From Pontibacter sp. E15-1 (lineage in GTDB: Bacteria > Bacteroidota > Bacteroidia > Cytophagales > Hymenobacteraceae), in contig NZ_JAKVIR010000010.1 of the NCBI RefSeq assembly GCF_022601975.1, forward strand, positions 62,001 through 126,000: DNA of 64,000 nt, given 5' to 3'. A program made the position numbers and the translations under genes. Positions 27,001 to 35,021 of this stretch are shown here, in pieces (the first letter of the stretch is position 1; the number at the start of each line of letters is the position of its first letter). The notes under the pieces were generated by a model. The model ran no database searches, was not told the origin of the DNA, and saw nothing but the letters and a program-made list of their open reading frames with translations.

Positions 27001-29132
27001 AAACAACGCTGCCCGTCACTTCTGTTGATAGCGTGGTGTATTACTGGCGCGCCCGTTTTACCGAGTACGAAGCCGGGGAAGACACCATCTGGACGTCAAG
27101 CTCTTTCAGGCATGTTTCCGGCGCGAAGGGAGGATGGTCCCAAAGTCATTATGCGCAGCTGCAAAGCGTGAAAACAACGGGCTTAGACTCACTGTCTGCC
27201 CAAAACAGAAATTGGCAATTCTCCCCGATCAACACGCATCTCAGCATCAAAACGGTGGGCGGGAATACCCGGTTTGCAGACTCACCTTACGGCCTGTTCC
27301 TGAATGAGGTCCAACAGTTGTGGGGGCCTTGCGGCAACCCGACTGGCAGTGCCCTTTCCCGCATCTACCTGGTCGTTTTTGATAAATATTCCCTTGAGCC
27401 TGTTACGACATTGCCCGGCATAAGCTTTTGTACAGATATCCCGTTTTTGTTTGATACCGGAGACTTGTCCAAAGCGGCAAACGTCACGAAGCTAAAAAAC
27501 TTTTTAGGGGCTGTGCCTGACGGATACCATGTGGCTGCCATCAGTATAAACAAGGTGCCCTTCAGCACTTTTCCGAGCGATGTGAAGGCCGCGTTCCGAA
27601 GCATTGGCTCTGCCTTGATCGATAACCTGGTAACGGGGGCTCCTTTTGGCATCGTGGGGCGCAAAGGCGCGGCTGTGGGAACTGTGGAAGAGAAAACAGC
27701 CGCTGTGGACGACCCCACGCCGGTTGCCTCCCAGAGCATTTCCATGGATGTTACGCTTAACTCTACCAGGGCTGCCGGTACGCTGACTTCTGTGGCCATA
27801 GGACCTGCGCTCCAGTGGGGAACGCTATACCACAACATCGAGAAGTACAAGGGTGGGGACGATCGGTATAAACTGGGCGTAATCGGCATTGACACACTGG
27901 GCAAAGAAACGCTGCTGCTCCCTGACGTTGATAAAAAGGCCATGGACCTTGCCGCTATCGATGCAAGCGTATACCCTAATCTGAGGCTTTCTGCTTTTGT
28001 GTCGGACTCTACGGCGCGATCGGCCCCTCAATTAAAAGAGTGGTTTGTGTACTACGAAGGCGTGCCCGAGGGTGTCGTGCGGCCAGACCTTGTGAACGTG
28101 AACAGTGAAATACTGACGGCGCAGGCCGCGAGAGGAAATATCTCGCTACCCATGGCTTTCCAAAACATCTCGCAGACAGCCTTCCGCGACTCAGTGGTGG
28201 TGGAGGTAAACGTTACGGGTGATGGCATTCAGCCAACAGTGACGCGGTTCAAGATTAAGGCAGTGGAAGCCAATGAAACGGTCATGTTTACCTACGATAT
28301 GCCTACGCTAGCGCTGGACGGTAATTACAAGGTCAGCCTATACGTGAACCCGAGGGTGCAGCCGGAGCAGCATTACTTTAATAACATATACGAGGTAGGG
28401 TTTAGCGTGAAGTCGAAGCTGCACCCGGTTATGGATGTGGCGTTTGATGGGGTGCACATCCTGGACGGCGACCTGATTTCGCCGAGCCCGCTGATAAGCG
28501 TGACGGTGAAAGACGAGAACCAGAATGTTTTTCTACAGGATCCTGCGTCCATGTCGCTGATCCTGATCACGCCAGAAGGGCAGGAGCAGGAAGTGTCGCT
28601 GCTCAACAATCCGCAGGAGGTAAGCTATACCGTGGCCACAGCACAAAACGATTTCAGGCTGGAGTATAAACCCACGAAACTGCTGGATGGCAAGTATGCC
28701 ATGGAGGTGCGCGCGCGCGATGCGTCTGGCAAGGCTTCGGGCATATCGCCCTACCGAATCGGCTTTGAGGTGGTGAGCGAGGCGAGCGTCACGAACTTTT
28801 ACCCGTTCCCGAATCCATTCTCCACCAAAACCAACTTCATCTTCACGCTAACCGGCAGCACTGTTCCGGAGCACATGAAAATCCAGGTACTGACCGTGAC
28901 CGGCAAAGTGGTGAAGGAAATAATGAAGGAGGAACTTGGCCCGCTGCGCATTGGCAACAACAAGACGGAGTATGCCTGGGATGGCACCGACACGTATGGC
29001 GACAGGCTGGCGAACGGCGTATACCTATACCGCGTGGTGATGAGCAAAATCGACGAGGAAATGAAGCACCGCAACACCTTCGGCGATAAAGCCTTCAAGA
29101 ACGGGTATGGCAAGCTATACATCCTGCGGTAA
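24090..29132 (+). CDS. porU2: giant C25-family cysteine protease, PorU2-like T9SS sortase homologue
   Basis: A secreted 1680-residue protein with a signal peptide ending AGSAQAQ. The N-terminal part (to about 430) is a PorU-like beta region. The gingipain-type C25 domain (about 450-800) has catalytic His651 in FFGHSSPG and Cys685 in LMNGCNAGN. Several CARDB/Ig-like modules follow (for example VDNLGKAITDPIYI and ELNEDNNTVSF). The C-terminus is a FlgD-like Ig domain (FYPFPNPFSTKTNF and AWDGTDTYGDRLANGVYLYRVV) rather than a typical sorting tail. PorU removes sorting domains and attaches T9SS cargo to the surface; pairing with a PorV-like gene supports the PorU2 name. Whether it acts on T9SS cargo or is a separate surface protease is not shown by sequence. 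Confidence 0.85.
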   Translation: MMKRLLLAFSLLLSVFAAGSAQAQELYGNEWIDYSKTYYKISVVNTGMHRLSYGFLDSLGLRSVNPQHLQLFRRGKEVAVYVAGEADGRLDGQDYVEFYGERNDGALDRELYKNPDHQIHQLYSLYTDTAAYFLTVNAAGGKRMRESNPAVTGRTPEPYHLQKAVYVNADRFNFGKLYDANNNLTRMPWMDTGEGYFSHYSINPRNYEITGILNVEQSGPKPFLEYATVGADQEFHKLNVNVLAPTGSRNIGYFEYDFSAFARDRKKVEFSDITAQGKFILQLVPVKAASGNNRVSFTYGVLTYPQKPTFVGAAMSIFTDSTRGASPYYKLAGTPATAVAYDITDPYVPVRVEGGTDGIGKGFVVEVQDGRTHKLFISDSTRPFKPAKVGRGGVRFRSIDPNVYNYIVLTNKRLMKVVSGSQLPAPQAYAAYRASAAGGGYDTVLFSMEQVVNLFHYGEFSSNAIRRMVRYMGTSTRAPQLFIIGKGVRYADQDYYFTHYPGKFSYYQVGARHPKVYELDLVPTGIVPSSDIVFSADFRNNSYVPRVPTGRLSVTKPEEIMAYLNKVKEYEAAGEGEAWRKNVLQLGGGKTTSEINQISNYLKDYTRIAEGPLVGAHVVEKYRQNVSEVVETINVSEQINKGISLLTFFGHSSPGTTDLDIGYVSSAVNNYNNKGKYPLMLMNGCNAGNAFVPNYISFGEDWLKTPDKGAVSLIAHVDVGYPNYLNLYSNYFYNVAFQEPQFYGTTLGEVQKETIRRVTQVTTSDLATAMVLEMALQGDPALKPYNPSKPDYVLKESGFELTGLDGSLVTASADSFKISFDVDNLGKAITDPIYITVKRKLADNTVLLQDSMQVDAIIKGRRVTLKVPNKGVTALGMNTFEITLDGPNAVEELNEDNNTVSFQHFFPISGLATVYPANYSIVGAANVKLAVQATVLRDNQNFYFELDTTSAFNSPLRRSQTVANTILPVWETTLPVTSVDSVVYYWRARFTEYEAGEDTIWTSSSFRHVSGAKGGWSQSHYAQLQSVKTTGLDSLSAQNRNWQFSPINTHLSIKTVGGNTRFADSPYGLFLNEVQQLWGPCGNPTGSALSRIYLVVFDKYSLEPVTTLPGISFCTDIPFLFDTGDLSKAANVTKLKNFLGAVPDGYHVAAISINKVPFSTFPSDVKAAFRSIGSALIDNLVTGAPFGIVGRKGAAVGTVEEKTAAVDDPTPVASQSISMDVTLNSTRAAGTLTSVAIGPALQWGTLYHNIEKYKGGDDRYKLGVIGIDTLGKETLLLPDVDKKAMDLAAIDASVYPNLRLSAFVSDSTARSAPQLKEWFVYYEGVPEGVVRPDLVNVNSEILTAQAARGNISLPMAFQNISQTAFRDSVVVEVNVTGDGIQPTVTRFKIKAVEANETVMFTYDMPTLALDGNYKVSLYVNPRVQPEQHYFNNIYEVGFSVKSKLHPVMDVAFDGVHILDGDLISPSPLISVTVKDENQNVFLQDPASMSLILITPEGQEQEVSLLNNPQEVSYTVATAQNDFRLEYKPTKLLDGKYAMEVRARDASGKASGISPYRIGFEVVSEASVTNFYPFPNPFSTKTNFIFTLTGSTVPEHMKIQVLTVTGKVVKEIMKEELGPLRIGNNKTEYAWDGTDTYGDRLANGVYLYRVVMSKIDEEMKHRNTFGDKAFKNGYGKLYILR

Positions 29133-29140
29133 CAAACCCA

Positions 29141-29199
29141 TCTCTGGATAAAAAGGAAGGGGCAGCCGTCGTGGCTGCCCCTTCCTTTTTATCCAGAGA
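29141..29199. terminator. very long perfect bidirectional terminator hairpin
   Basis: Two 27-bp arms (29141-29167 and 29173-29199) are perfectly complementary around a GTCGT loop. The outer parts are A- and T-rich (AAAAAGGAAGG/CCTTCCTTTTT), so it can stop transcripts from both the PorU2 gene and convergent folA. Confidence 0.9.
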
Positions 29200-29216
29200 T
29201 GAACCTGAGCCCGGTT

Positions 29217-29702
29217 TTATTTTCGACGGAGCTTGAGGAAAGTATAGCTGAACTTGTTTTTGTCATCCGGCGCATGGTGCTCTTCCTCCACGGTTTCCCA
29301 TACGGCCTCATCCAACTCCGGGAAAAATACATCGCCCTCAAAGGTATGATGCACCCGCGTCAGGTAAATCGTGTCGGTAAGTGGCAGTGCCTGCCGGAAA
29401 ATCTCCCCTCCGCCGATAATACACACTTCCTCGTCCAGCTGTTTTGCCTGTGTGAGGCCCTCCTGTAGGGAGTGCGCCACCAGACATCCCTCCGCTGCGA
29501 AATCCGGCTGCGAGGTGACGATGATAGAGGTGCGGCCGGGCAGGGGCTGGCCAATCGACTCGTAGGTTTTGCGGCCCATCACCATCGGGTGCCCCATCGT
29601 GATTTGCTTAAAATGCCGCAGGTCGGCTGGGAGGTGCCAAATCAGCCCATTGTCTTTCCCGATGACATTGTTCTCGGCAGCGGCTACAACGATTGCTATC
29701 AT
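29217..29702 (-). CDS. folA: dihydrofolate reductase
   Basis: Reduces dihydrofolate to tetrahydrofolate with NADPH. At 161 residues it has normal length and shows the family motifs: IAIVVAAAENNVIGKDNGLIW for the N-terminal strand and Met20-loop region, LPADLRHFK with the active-site acid, VMGRKTYESIG, and CIIGGGEIFRQAL for NADPH binding. ATG at 29702. It ends at the long bidirectional hairpin; upstream (29703-29873) is a low-complexity spacer before fmt, with no clear promoter. Confidence 0.95.
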   Translation of the reverse strand: MIAIVVAAAENNVIGKDNGLIWHLPADLRHFKQITMGHPMVMGRKTYESIGQPLPGRTSIIVTSQPDFAAEGCLVAHSLQEGLTQAKQLDEEVCIIGGGEIFRQALPLTDTIYLTRVHHTFEGDVFFPELDEAVWETVEEEHHAPDDKNKFSYTFLKLRRK

Positions 29703-29873
29703 ATGAATGGTTATCTGGTTGAATGGTTGGATGGTTAAATGGTGATTTAAGGCCGGTATAGCTGGTGGTTGCGGTGCCTGCTTGTGGTATAAAAGCGGTA
29801 TATATGAAATCTATATAGCCAATTTCAGTTAGCAACTACAAATCAGTTATGTAGCCATCAGGCAATTTAACAA

Positions 29874-30800
29874 TTAAAGAAATTTGTACCCCCTTAGCAA
29901 GTCCTGCACCGGCATCCGTTTCTTGCCTTCCATCTGCAGGTCATGCAGGGCCAGGGCACCGGCAGCGGTCTGCACGTGCAGGAACGTTTTGTTGTCCGTC
30001 TGGATCTGGCCGGGTGCCAGGGCATAGGCCGTGTTCTCCAGCACCTCCGCTTTGAAAATCTTGAAGGTTTTACCGTTAAGGCGCGTCCAGGCGGCAGGGT
30101 ATGGGCTGAGGCCCCGGATAAAGTCGCGCACCTGATGGGCTGGCTGGTTCCAGTTGATCTCGCAGGTGTCTTTAAAGATCTTTGGCGCATGCCTGGTTTC
30201 GGTGGATGTAACCTGCGGCTGTGGCTGCACCTCGTTGCGTTCGATGGCCTGCACCGTGCGCAGAGCCAATTCTGCTCCGGTATACTTCAGCTTCTCATAC
30301 ATCGTCCCAAAGTCATCTTCTTCCAAAATCGGCACGCGCTCCTGGAAAATCAGGTCGCCGGTATCGATCTCGTGCTTGAGGAAAAAGGAGGTGACGCCAG
30401 TCTCATTTTCGCCGTTGATGATGGCCCAGTTGATGGGGGCCGCCCCGCGGTATTGCGGCAGCAGCGAACCGTGTATGTTGAAAGAGCCCAACTCCGGCAT
30501 CGCCCATACCACTTCGGGCAGCATCCGGAAAGCCACGATGATTTGCAGGTTGGCTTTATACCCGCGCAGCTCGTCCAGGAAAGCCTCTGATTTCAGGTTG
30601 GTGGGTTGCAGCACCGGGATGTTTTGCGCCATGGCGTACTCCTTCACCGGCGATTGCTGCAGCTTTTGGCCACGGCCTGCGGGCTTGTCCGGGGCCGTGA
30701 TGACTGCCACCACGTTATACTGATGCTCGACAAGTGTTTGCAGGGTAGGCACGGCAAAGTCGGGCGTGCCCATAAACACGATGCGTAAGTCTTGTTTCAT
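29874..30800 (-). CDS. fmt: methionyl-tRNA formyltransferase
   Basis: Formylates Met-tRNAfMet for initiation using 10-formyl-THF. The 308-residue protein starts with RIVFMGTPDFAVPTL. It carries the catalytic FNIHGSLLPQYRGAAPINWA loop (Asn and His) and the HEIDTGD segment with the catalytic Asp, plus the C-terminal OB-fold tRNA-binding domain (VRDFIRGLSPYPAAWT). It starts 2 bp after the stop of the upstream NamZ-like gene, so both are probably one transcript. folA, also in one-carbon metabolism, follows. Confidence 0.96.
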   Translation of the reverse strand: MKQDLRIVFMGTPDFAVPTLQTLVEHQYNVVAVITAPDKPAGRGQKLQQSPVKEYAMAQNIPVLQPTNLKSEAFLDELRGYKANLQIIVAFRMLPEVVWAMPELGSFNIHGSLLPQYRGAAPINWAIINGENETGVTSFFLKHEIDTGDLIFQERVPILEEDDFGTMYEKLKYTGAELALRTVQAIERNEVQPQPQVTSTETRHAPKIFKDTCEINWNQPAHQVRDFIRGLSPYPAAWTRLNGKTFKIFKAEVLENTAYALAPGQIQTDNKTFLHVQTAAGALALHDLQMEGKKRMPVQDLLRGYKFL

Positions 30801-30802
30801 GG

Positions 30803-32047
30803 TTAATTCTTTTCGGGGTATAGCAGATACTGCTTACGGAGGTTCTTGTAATCCGAAAGGGCAGGCTCCCAACTGGCGCGGATCTCAGCCTCTGACTTGC
30901 CTGCCTTAATCTGCTCACGCAGCTGAGCGGTACCCGCCAGCTTCTCGAAAAAGCTGTTGAAGAACTTGTCTTGCTCGGTTGATTGCTTATACATCTTCAG
31001 CAGGTATGCCAGCGTGAAGGGCTGTGCCTTAGCGGGTGCTGTCAGGTTCATGCCATAGCATACCTGCCCTTTGTAGGGAGGATTCGTGGCGCCGGGGGTA
31101 CTTTCCGGGGTAAAGGAATACCCCTTGTCGGTGTAGTAGGGGCTTCCGATCACCTGAAAAGGCGTGGGCGTTCCGCGCCCCACGCTCACGTTGGTGCCCT
31201 CAAACAAACAAAGCGAGGGGTATAGCGTAATCGCCTGCGCGTTTGGGAGATTCGGGGATGGCTTTACCGGGAGGATATAAGCCGTGTTGTGGGTATAATT
31301 TGCGACGGGCACCACCGTCAGGTCTGCCTGCCGCTGGCCCTCCAGCCACTTCTCGCCGTTTATCATCTCCGCCAGCTCGCCCACTGTCAGGCCGTGCACG
31401 ATCGGGATGGGGTGCATGCCCACAAACGACTGGTGCGCTTTCTCCAGCACCGGTCCGTCCACGTAATGCCCGTTGGGGTTTGGGCGGTCCAGCACCAGTA
31501 TGGGCTTCTTGTTCTCGGCGGCGGCCTCCATCACGTAATGCATCGTGCTGATATAGGTATAAAAGCGCACGCCCACATCCTGAATGTCGAACACGAGCAC
31601 ATCCAGGTTCTTCAGCTGCTCTGCCGACGGTTTCTTGTTTTTGCCGTACAGCGACACGATAGGCAACCCGGTGCGGATATCTTTGGCGTCTTTCACGTGG
31701 GCGCCGGCGTCAGCCTCGCCCCGAAACCCGTGTTCCGGTGCAAAAATCGTGACCACGTCCACGCCCCGGCTCAATAAGGTATCCACTAAATGCGTTTGGC
31801 CTACCACTGAGGTCTGGTTGACGATCAGGCCCACGCGCTTGCCTTTCAGTTGTGGGAGGTATAGCTCAACTTGCTCGGCCCCAGTCTGTAATGGCTTTGC
31901 CTTTTGCGCGGCAATCGGTTCAGGCTTGGGGGTTTCCAAAACCTGAACTGGCTGTGTGGCAGTGTGGGGAGCTTGCTTTGGGGCGCAGTTGCCGAGGGCA
32001 AGCAAAATGGAGGTGAAGAGTAGAAGCATGGGCTGTGTCATAGTCAT
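30803..32047 (-). CDS. DUF1343 / NamZ-type exo-beta-N-acetylmuramidase lipoprotein
   Basis: The protein begins with a hydrophobic leader ending in a lipobox (LALGNC), so it is probably a lipoprotein. The mature part matches the NamZ/DUF1343 family: KGKRVGLIVNQTSVVG, TIFAPEHGFRGEADAGA, VFDIQDVGVRFYTYISTMHY, LDRPNPNGHYVDGPVL and SLCLFEGTNVSVGRGTPTPF. Characterised members remove non-reducing-end MurNAc from peptidoglycan fragments, so a role in cell-wall recycling is likely. ATG 32047 is chosen; a further in-frame ATG at 32068 adds seven residues before the leader. Its start faces that of the FtsX-type permease across about 54 bp. Confidence 0.85.
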   Translation of the reverse strand: MTMTQPMLLLFTSILLALGNCAPKQAPHTATQPVQVLETPKPEPIAAQKAKPLQTGAEQVELYLPQLKGKRVGLIVNQTSVVGQTHLVDTLLSRGVDVVTIFAPEHGFRGEADAGAHVKDAKDIRTGLPIVSLYGKNKKPSAEQLKNLDVLVFDIQDVGVRFYTYISTMHYVMEAAAENKKPILVLDRPNPNGHYVDGPVLEKAHQSFVGMHPIPIVHGLTVGELAEMINGEKWLEGQRQADLTVVPVANYTHNTAYILPVKPSPNLPNAQAITLYPSLCLFEGTNVSVGRGTPTPFQVIGSPYYTDKGYSFTPESTPGATNPPYKGQVCYGMNLTAPAKAQPFTLAYLLKMYKQSTEQDKFFNSFFEKLAGTAQLREQIKAGKSEAEIRASWEPALSDYKNLRKQYLLYPEKN

Positions 32048-32101
32048 GAGGCAGAAGTCAAAATTCATACCTATCTTTAAGGCTGTTAAGAAACAAGGCG
32101 A

Positions 32102-33310
32102 GTGAATATCTCCAGATACATATCCGATAAAATCTCAGAAGTGCAGGCCGGCTCGTTTACCTCGTCGGTTACAAAAATAGCAATAATCAGCATAGCTGCG
32201 GGCATTGCGATCATGATCGTTTCATTTGCCATTCTGGATGGCTTCCGCGATGAGATCAGGCAGAAGATTTTTTCGTTTGGCGCGCACCTGCAGGTGAGCC
32301 GCTATGACACCAACAACTCCTACGAGGGTGCGCCGATCAGCATGAACATTGGCGTGACCGATTCTATCCCCGGCATCCAGAAAATTCAGGCCTTTGCCCG
32401 CAAGACTGCCATCATCAAAACCGAAGACGAGGTGCTGGGCGTGGTGCTGAAAGGCGTGGGGCAGGACTACGACATGAGCGCAATGAAGCAGAACCTGCTG
32501 GCGGGCGGGCTTGTCTCGTATTCCGACACGGCATCATCCAAAGAAGTGCTCATCAGCCAGAGTGTGGCCAATAAGCTGCACCTGGGGGTTGGCGACGAGG
32601 CGATTTTCTACTTTATCCAGAACCCGCCGCGCGCCCGGAAGCTGCAGGTGAAAGGCATTTTCAACACAGGGCTGGAGGAGTTTGACGAAGTGTTCGTGAT
32701 CGGGGATTTGAAACTGGTGCGCGAGCTCAACAACTGGCCCGACACGCTGGTGGGCGGTGTGGAGATTGTGCTGAAGGATTTTGACCAGATTGACCAGACG
32801 GCAGACCAGGTGTTCGACCAGATGCACTACGACCTGCAACTCGAAAAGATAACGGACCGGCACGCGCAGCTGTTCGACTGGCTGAAGCTGCTCCGCAAAA
32901 ACGTAGTCATCTTCCTGGTGCTCATTATTTTCGTGGCCTCGTTTAACATGGTGTCTACGGTGTTTATCATGATCATCGAGCGCATCAACATGATCGGTGT
33001 GCTGAAGGCCGTAGGTGCGACCGACGCGCAGATCAGGGAAGTGTTTTACTTCCGCGGCCTCAAACTCACGATCAAGGGCCTGATCTGGGGCAACGTGCTG
33101 GGCCTGGGCTTTTGCGCTATCCAGTATTACTTTAAAATCATACCCCTCGACCCGGAGAACTATTACATGGACCGCGTGCCGATCAGCTGGAACCCAGGCA
33201 TCATCATTGGGCTGAACGCCATCACGCTGCTGCTCACCATGCTGGCCATCCTCATACCTGCCGCCATGGTTTCCCGCATCAAACCCGTCAAGGCGATCAA
33301 GTTTGATTAG
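32102..33310 (+). CDS. FtsX-like ABC transporter permease (LolC/E-type)
   Basis: A 402-residue membrane protein with one N-terminal helix (about 25-48), a large periplasmic MacB-like domain (about 50-260) and three C-terminal helices, the standard LolC/LolE/FtsX layout. It contains ISIAAGIAIMIVSFAILDGF in helix 1 and the conserved MIIERINMIGVLKAVGATDAQ before the last helices. It would extract lipoproteins or act as a mechanotransmitting exporter with a separate ATPase, which is not encoded here. The start is GTG 32102; no nearby ATG gives the full first helix. Confidence 0.88.
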   Translation: MNISRYISDKISEVQAGSFTSSVTKIAIISIAAGIAIMIVSFAILDGFRDEIRQKIFSFGAHLQVSRYDTNNSYEGAPISMNIGVTDSIPGIQKIQAFARKTAIIKTEDEVLGVVLKGVGQDYDMSAMKQNLLAGGLVSYSDTASSKEVLISQSVANKLHLGVGDEAIFYFIQNPPRARKLQVKGIFNTGLEEFDEVFVIGDLKLVRELNNWPDTLVGGVEIVLKDFDQIDQTADQVFDQMHYDLQLEKITDRHAQLFDWLKLLRKNVVIFLVLIIFVASFNMVSTVFIMIIERINMIGVLKAVGATDAQIREVFYFRGLKLTIKGLIWGNVLGLGFCAIQYYFKIIPLDPENYYMDRVPISWNPGIIIGLNAITLLLTMLAILIPAAMVSRIKPVKAIKFD

Positions 33311-33469
33311 GTGAAGAATTGTTCAATTGCTGCATTGTTGAATTGTTAGTTGGTGGGGGCAGTAACTGAAAGGAGCGGGTGTATTATATATACAAGTGCA
33401 GCAAGGCCTTTATATAATTTTTTATATATAATGGTCTCGTAGAGGCTAAGGCGAGATGTCAGCCGAAGC

Positions 33470-33991
33470 CTATGCTTGGTTACCTGAACGTAATTCTTTA
33501 GTCACTCCTAATAAGATATTACTCTCGCTTGTAAAGTGCAGACTTACTGTGTCTCCAATTTCAAACCTGCTATATTCTTCTGCTTCTACACATACCCTTT
33601 GACTGTCTATAACTAAAAAGTATTCAACTAGCTTTGGTTGCGAATTAGAGTCAGCAGCAGGGTTACCATGCCAACCCCAGTTAGTGTTAGTAGTTTTGTC
33701 TGTTATCTGTCCTGAGTATATTCTTTTTGAATCACTATTTAAGTCCTTACGATAGTGCTTAACAGCAAAGTATAAAAAGGCTGTAAAACCAGACACAACA
33801 GCTAAGAGCAAAAGAGTAATTGCTGTACCTTTTCCGATTGGCAGATTGTCATATTTTTGTATGGCAATAATACAGGCAGAGGTTACTATAGCCACAATAA
33901 TTCCTATAGCTAAATAGCTTATAAAAACTTGTTTCATTTCAAGCTTTACTCTACTCTTGTCAGCGTTATTTAGCTTTTCTACTTCTATCAT
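33470..33991 (-). CDS. unknown membrane protein, A+T-rich orphan
   Basis: A 173-residue protein not recognised. It has two hydrophobic helices (about 25-46 and 57-79) separated by a short polar loop, then a soluble C-terminal domain of about 90 residues with KLVEYFLVIDSQRVCVEAEEY and EIGDTVSLHFT beta strands, resembling a small SH3/OB-like barrel. Base composition and codons are visibly richer in A and T than in all neighbours, and the flanks (33360-33440) are A+T-rich with TATATA runs, which suggests recent acquisition. No partner gene is seen. Confidence 0.6.
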   Translation of the reverse strand: MIEVEKLNNADKSRVKLEMKQVFISYLAIGIIVAIVTSACIIAIQKYDNLPIGKGTAITLLLLAVVSGFTAFLYFAVKHYRKDLNSDSKRIYSGQITDKTTNTNWGWHGNPAADSNSQPKLVEYFLVIDSQRVCVEAEEYSRFEIGDTVSLHFTSESNILLGVTKELRSGNQA

Positions 33992-34087
33992 TTTTATGAC
34001 AGGTGACTTTTGAGTTTGAGCAGCTTCTCATAAGCGGCCTGAAGAAGCAGATATGCCGGGATAGTTTAAGGCAAGCAGGAAAGTCGC

Positions 34088-34924
34088 TTATGCTTTGGCC
34101 GCGTGCTGTACCGTAACCATTTCACGCTTCTGGATAGGGGCCGGGGCTTTTATGCCCTGCTCAGCAAAGGCTATTTTCACACGCTCGTTCATCTCCCAGT
34201 TCAGCGGCCAGAAATCCTCTTTTTTCGCCCATAGGCGCATGCTCAGGGTAAGGGAGTACTCCGTGAATTCCGTTACGGCAATCACCGGCGCCGGGTCTGG
34301 CAAAATGCGCGGGTCGTCCTGAATTAGATCCTGCAATAACTGCTTCACGGCGGCCAGGTTGTTTTCCGGGCTGATGACCAGCTTGAGTTCCATGCGGCGG
34401 GTAGGCTCTACGGAGTAATTGACCACCACACTCGACGCCAGCGGGCCGTTGGGCATATAGATCACCTGATTGTTGCCGGTTTTGATCACCGTGTTGAAGA
34501 TGTTGATGATGTGCACCGTGCCTGCCTGCCCCTGGGCCTCAATAAAATCACCTACCCGGAAGGGTTTGATCGTGAGGATGAGCACGCCACCGGCAAAGTT
34601 GGAAAGGCTGCCCTGCAGCGCCAAACCGATGGCTAAACCAGCCGAACCGAGCACCGCGATAAACGAGGTCATCTCGAGGCCCATCTGCGCCACTACCAGC
34701 ACAATCAGCAGGACCCAAAGCGCCACATTGATGATACTGCTCAAAAATGGCCGCAACGACGGGTCCACGTTTTTGCGCAGCATCAGGTTTTGCAGCAGCC
34801 TGCTCACGCGCTTGATCACCCAGGTACCCAGTACCAGAATGACAGCAGCCACCAAAAGCCGCAGGCCATATACCATGGCAAAGTTCAAAACCAGTTCGCG
34901 GATTGAGTCGATGTCGAGCACCAT
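34088..34924 (-). CDS. mscS: MscS-family small-conductance mechanosensitive channel
   Basis: A 278-residue inner-membrane channel protecting against hypo-osmotic shock. Three N-terminal helices; TM3 carries the glycine/alanine-rich pore helix (LGSAGLAIGLALQGSLSNFA). The cytoplasmic beta domain follows (KPFRVGDFIEAQGQAGTVH and NNQVIYMPNGPL). At the end of the C-terminal alpha/beta domain a basic tail (PIQKREMVTVQHAAKA) replaces the usual beta-barrel strand. Minus strand, 97 bp downstream of the M23 gene with a terminator in between. Confidence 0.93.
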   Translation of the reverse strand: MVLDIDSIRELVLNFAMVYGLRLLVAAVILVLGTWVIKRVSRLLQNLMLRKNVDPSLRPFLSSIINVALWVLLIVLVVAQMGLEMTSFIAVLGSAGLAIGLALQGSLSNFAGGVLILTIKPFRVGDFIEAQGQAGTVHIINIFNTVIKTGNNQVIYMPNGPLASSVVVNYSVEPTRRMELKLVISPENNLAAVKQLLQDLIQDDPRILPDPAPVIAVTEFTEYSLTLSMRLWAKKEDFWPLNWEMNERVKIAFAEQGIKAPAPIQKREMVTVQHAAKA

Positions 34925-34950
34925 ATTCAGTTATACTTATGAGGTTAAAA

Positions 34951-34981
34951 ACAAAAGGCGCTGCTTGAATCGGCAGCGCCC
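34951..34981 (-). terminator. terminator after the M23 gene
   Basis: GGCGCTGC (34958-34965) pairs with GCAGCGCC (34974-34981); on the minus strand the stem is followed by TTTTGTTTTT. It separates the M23 gene from mscS. Confidence 0.75.
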
Positions 34982-35021
34982 TAGAAGGCAATTTTACTTA
35001 AAATCGGGGCGAATTGCAAGG

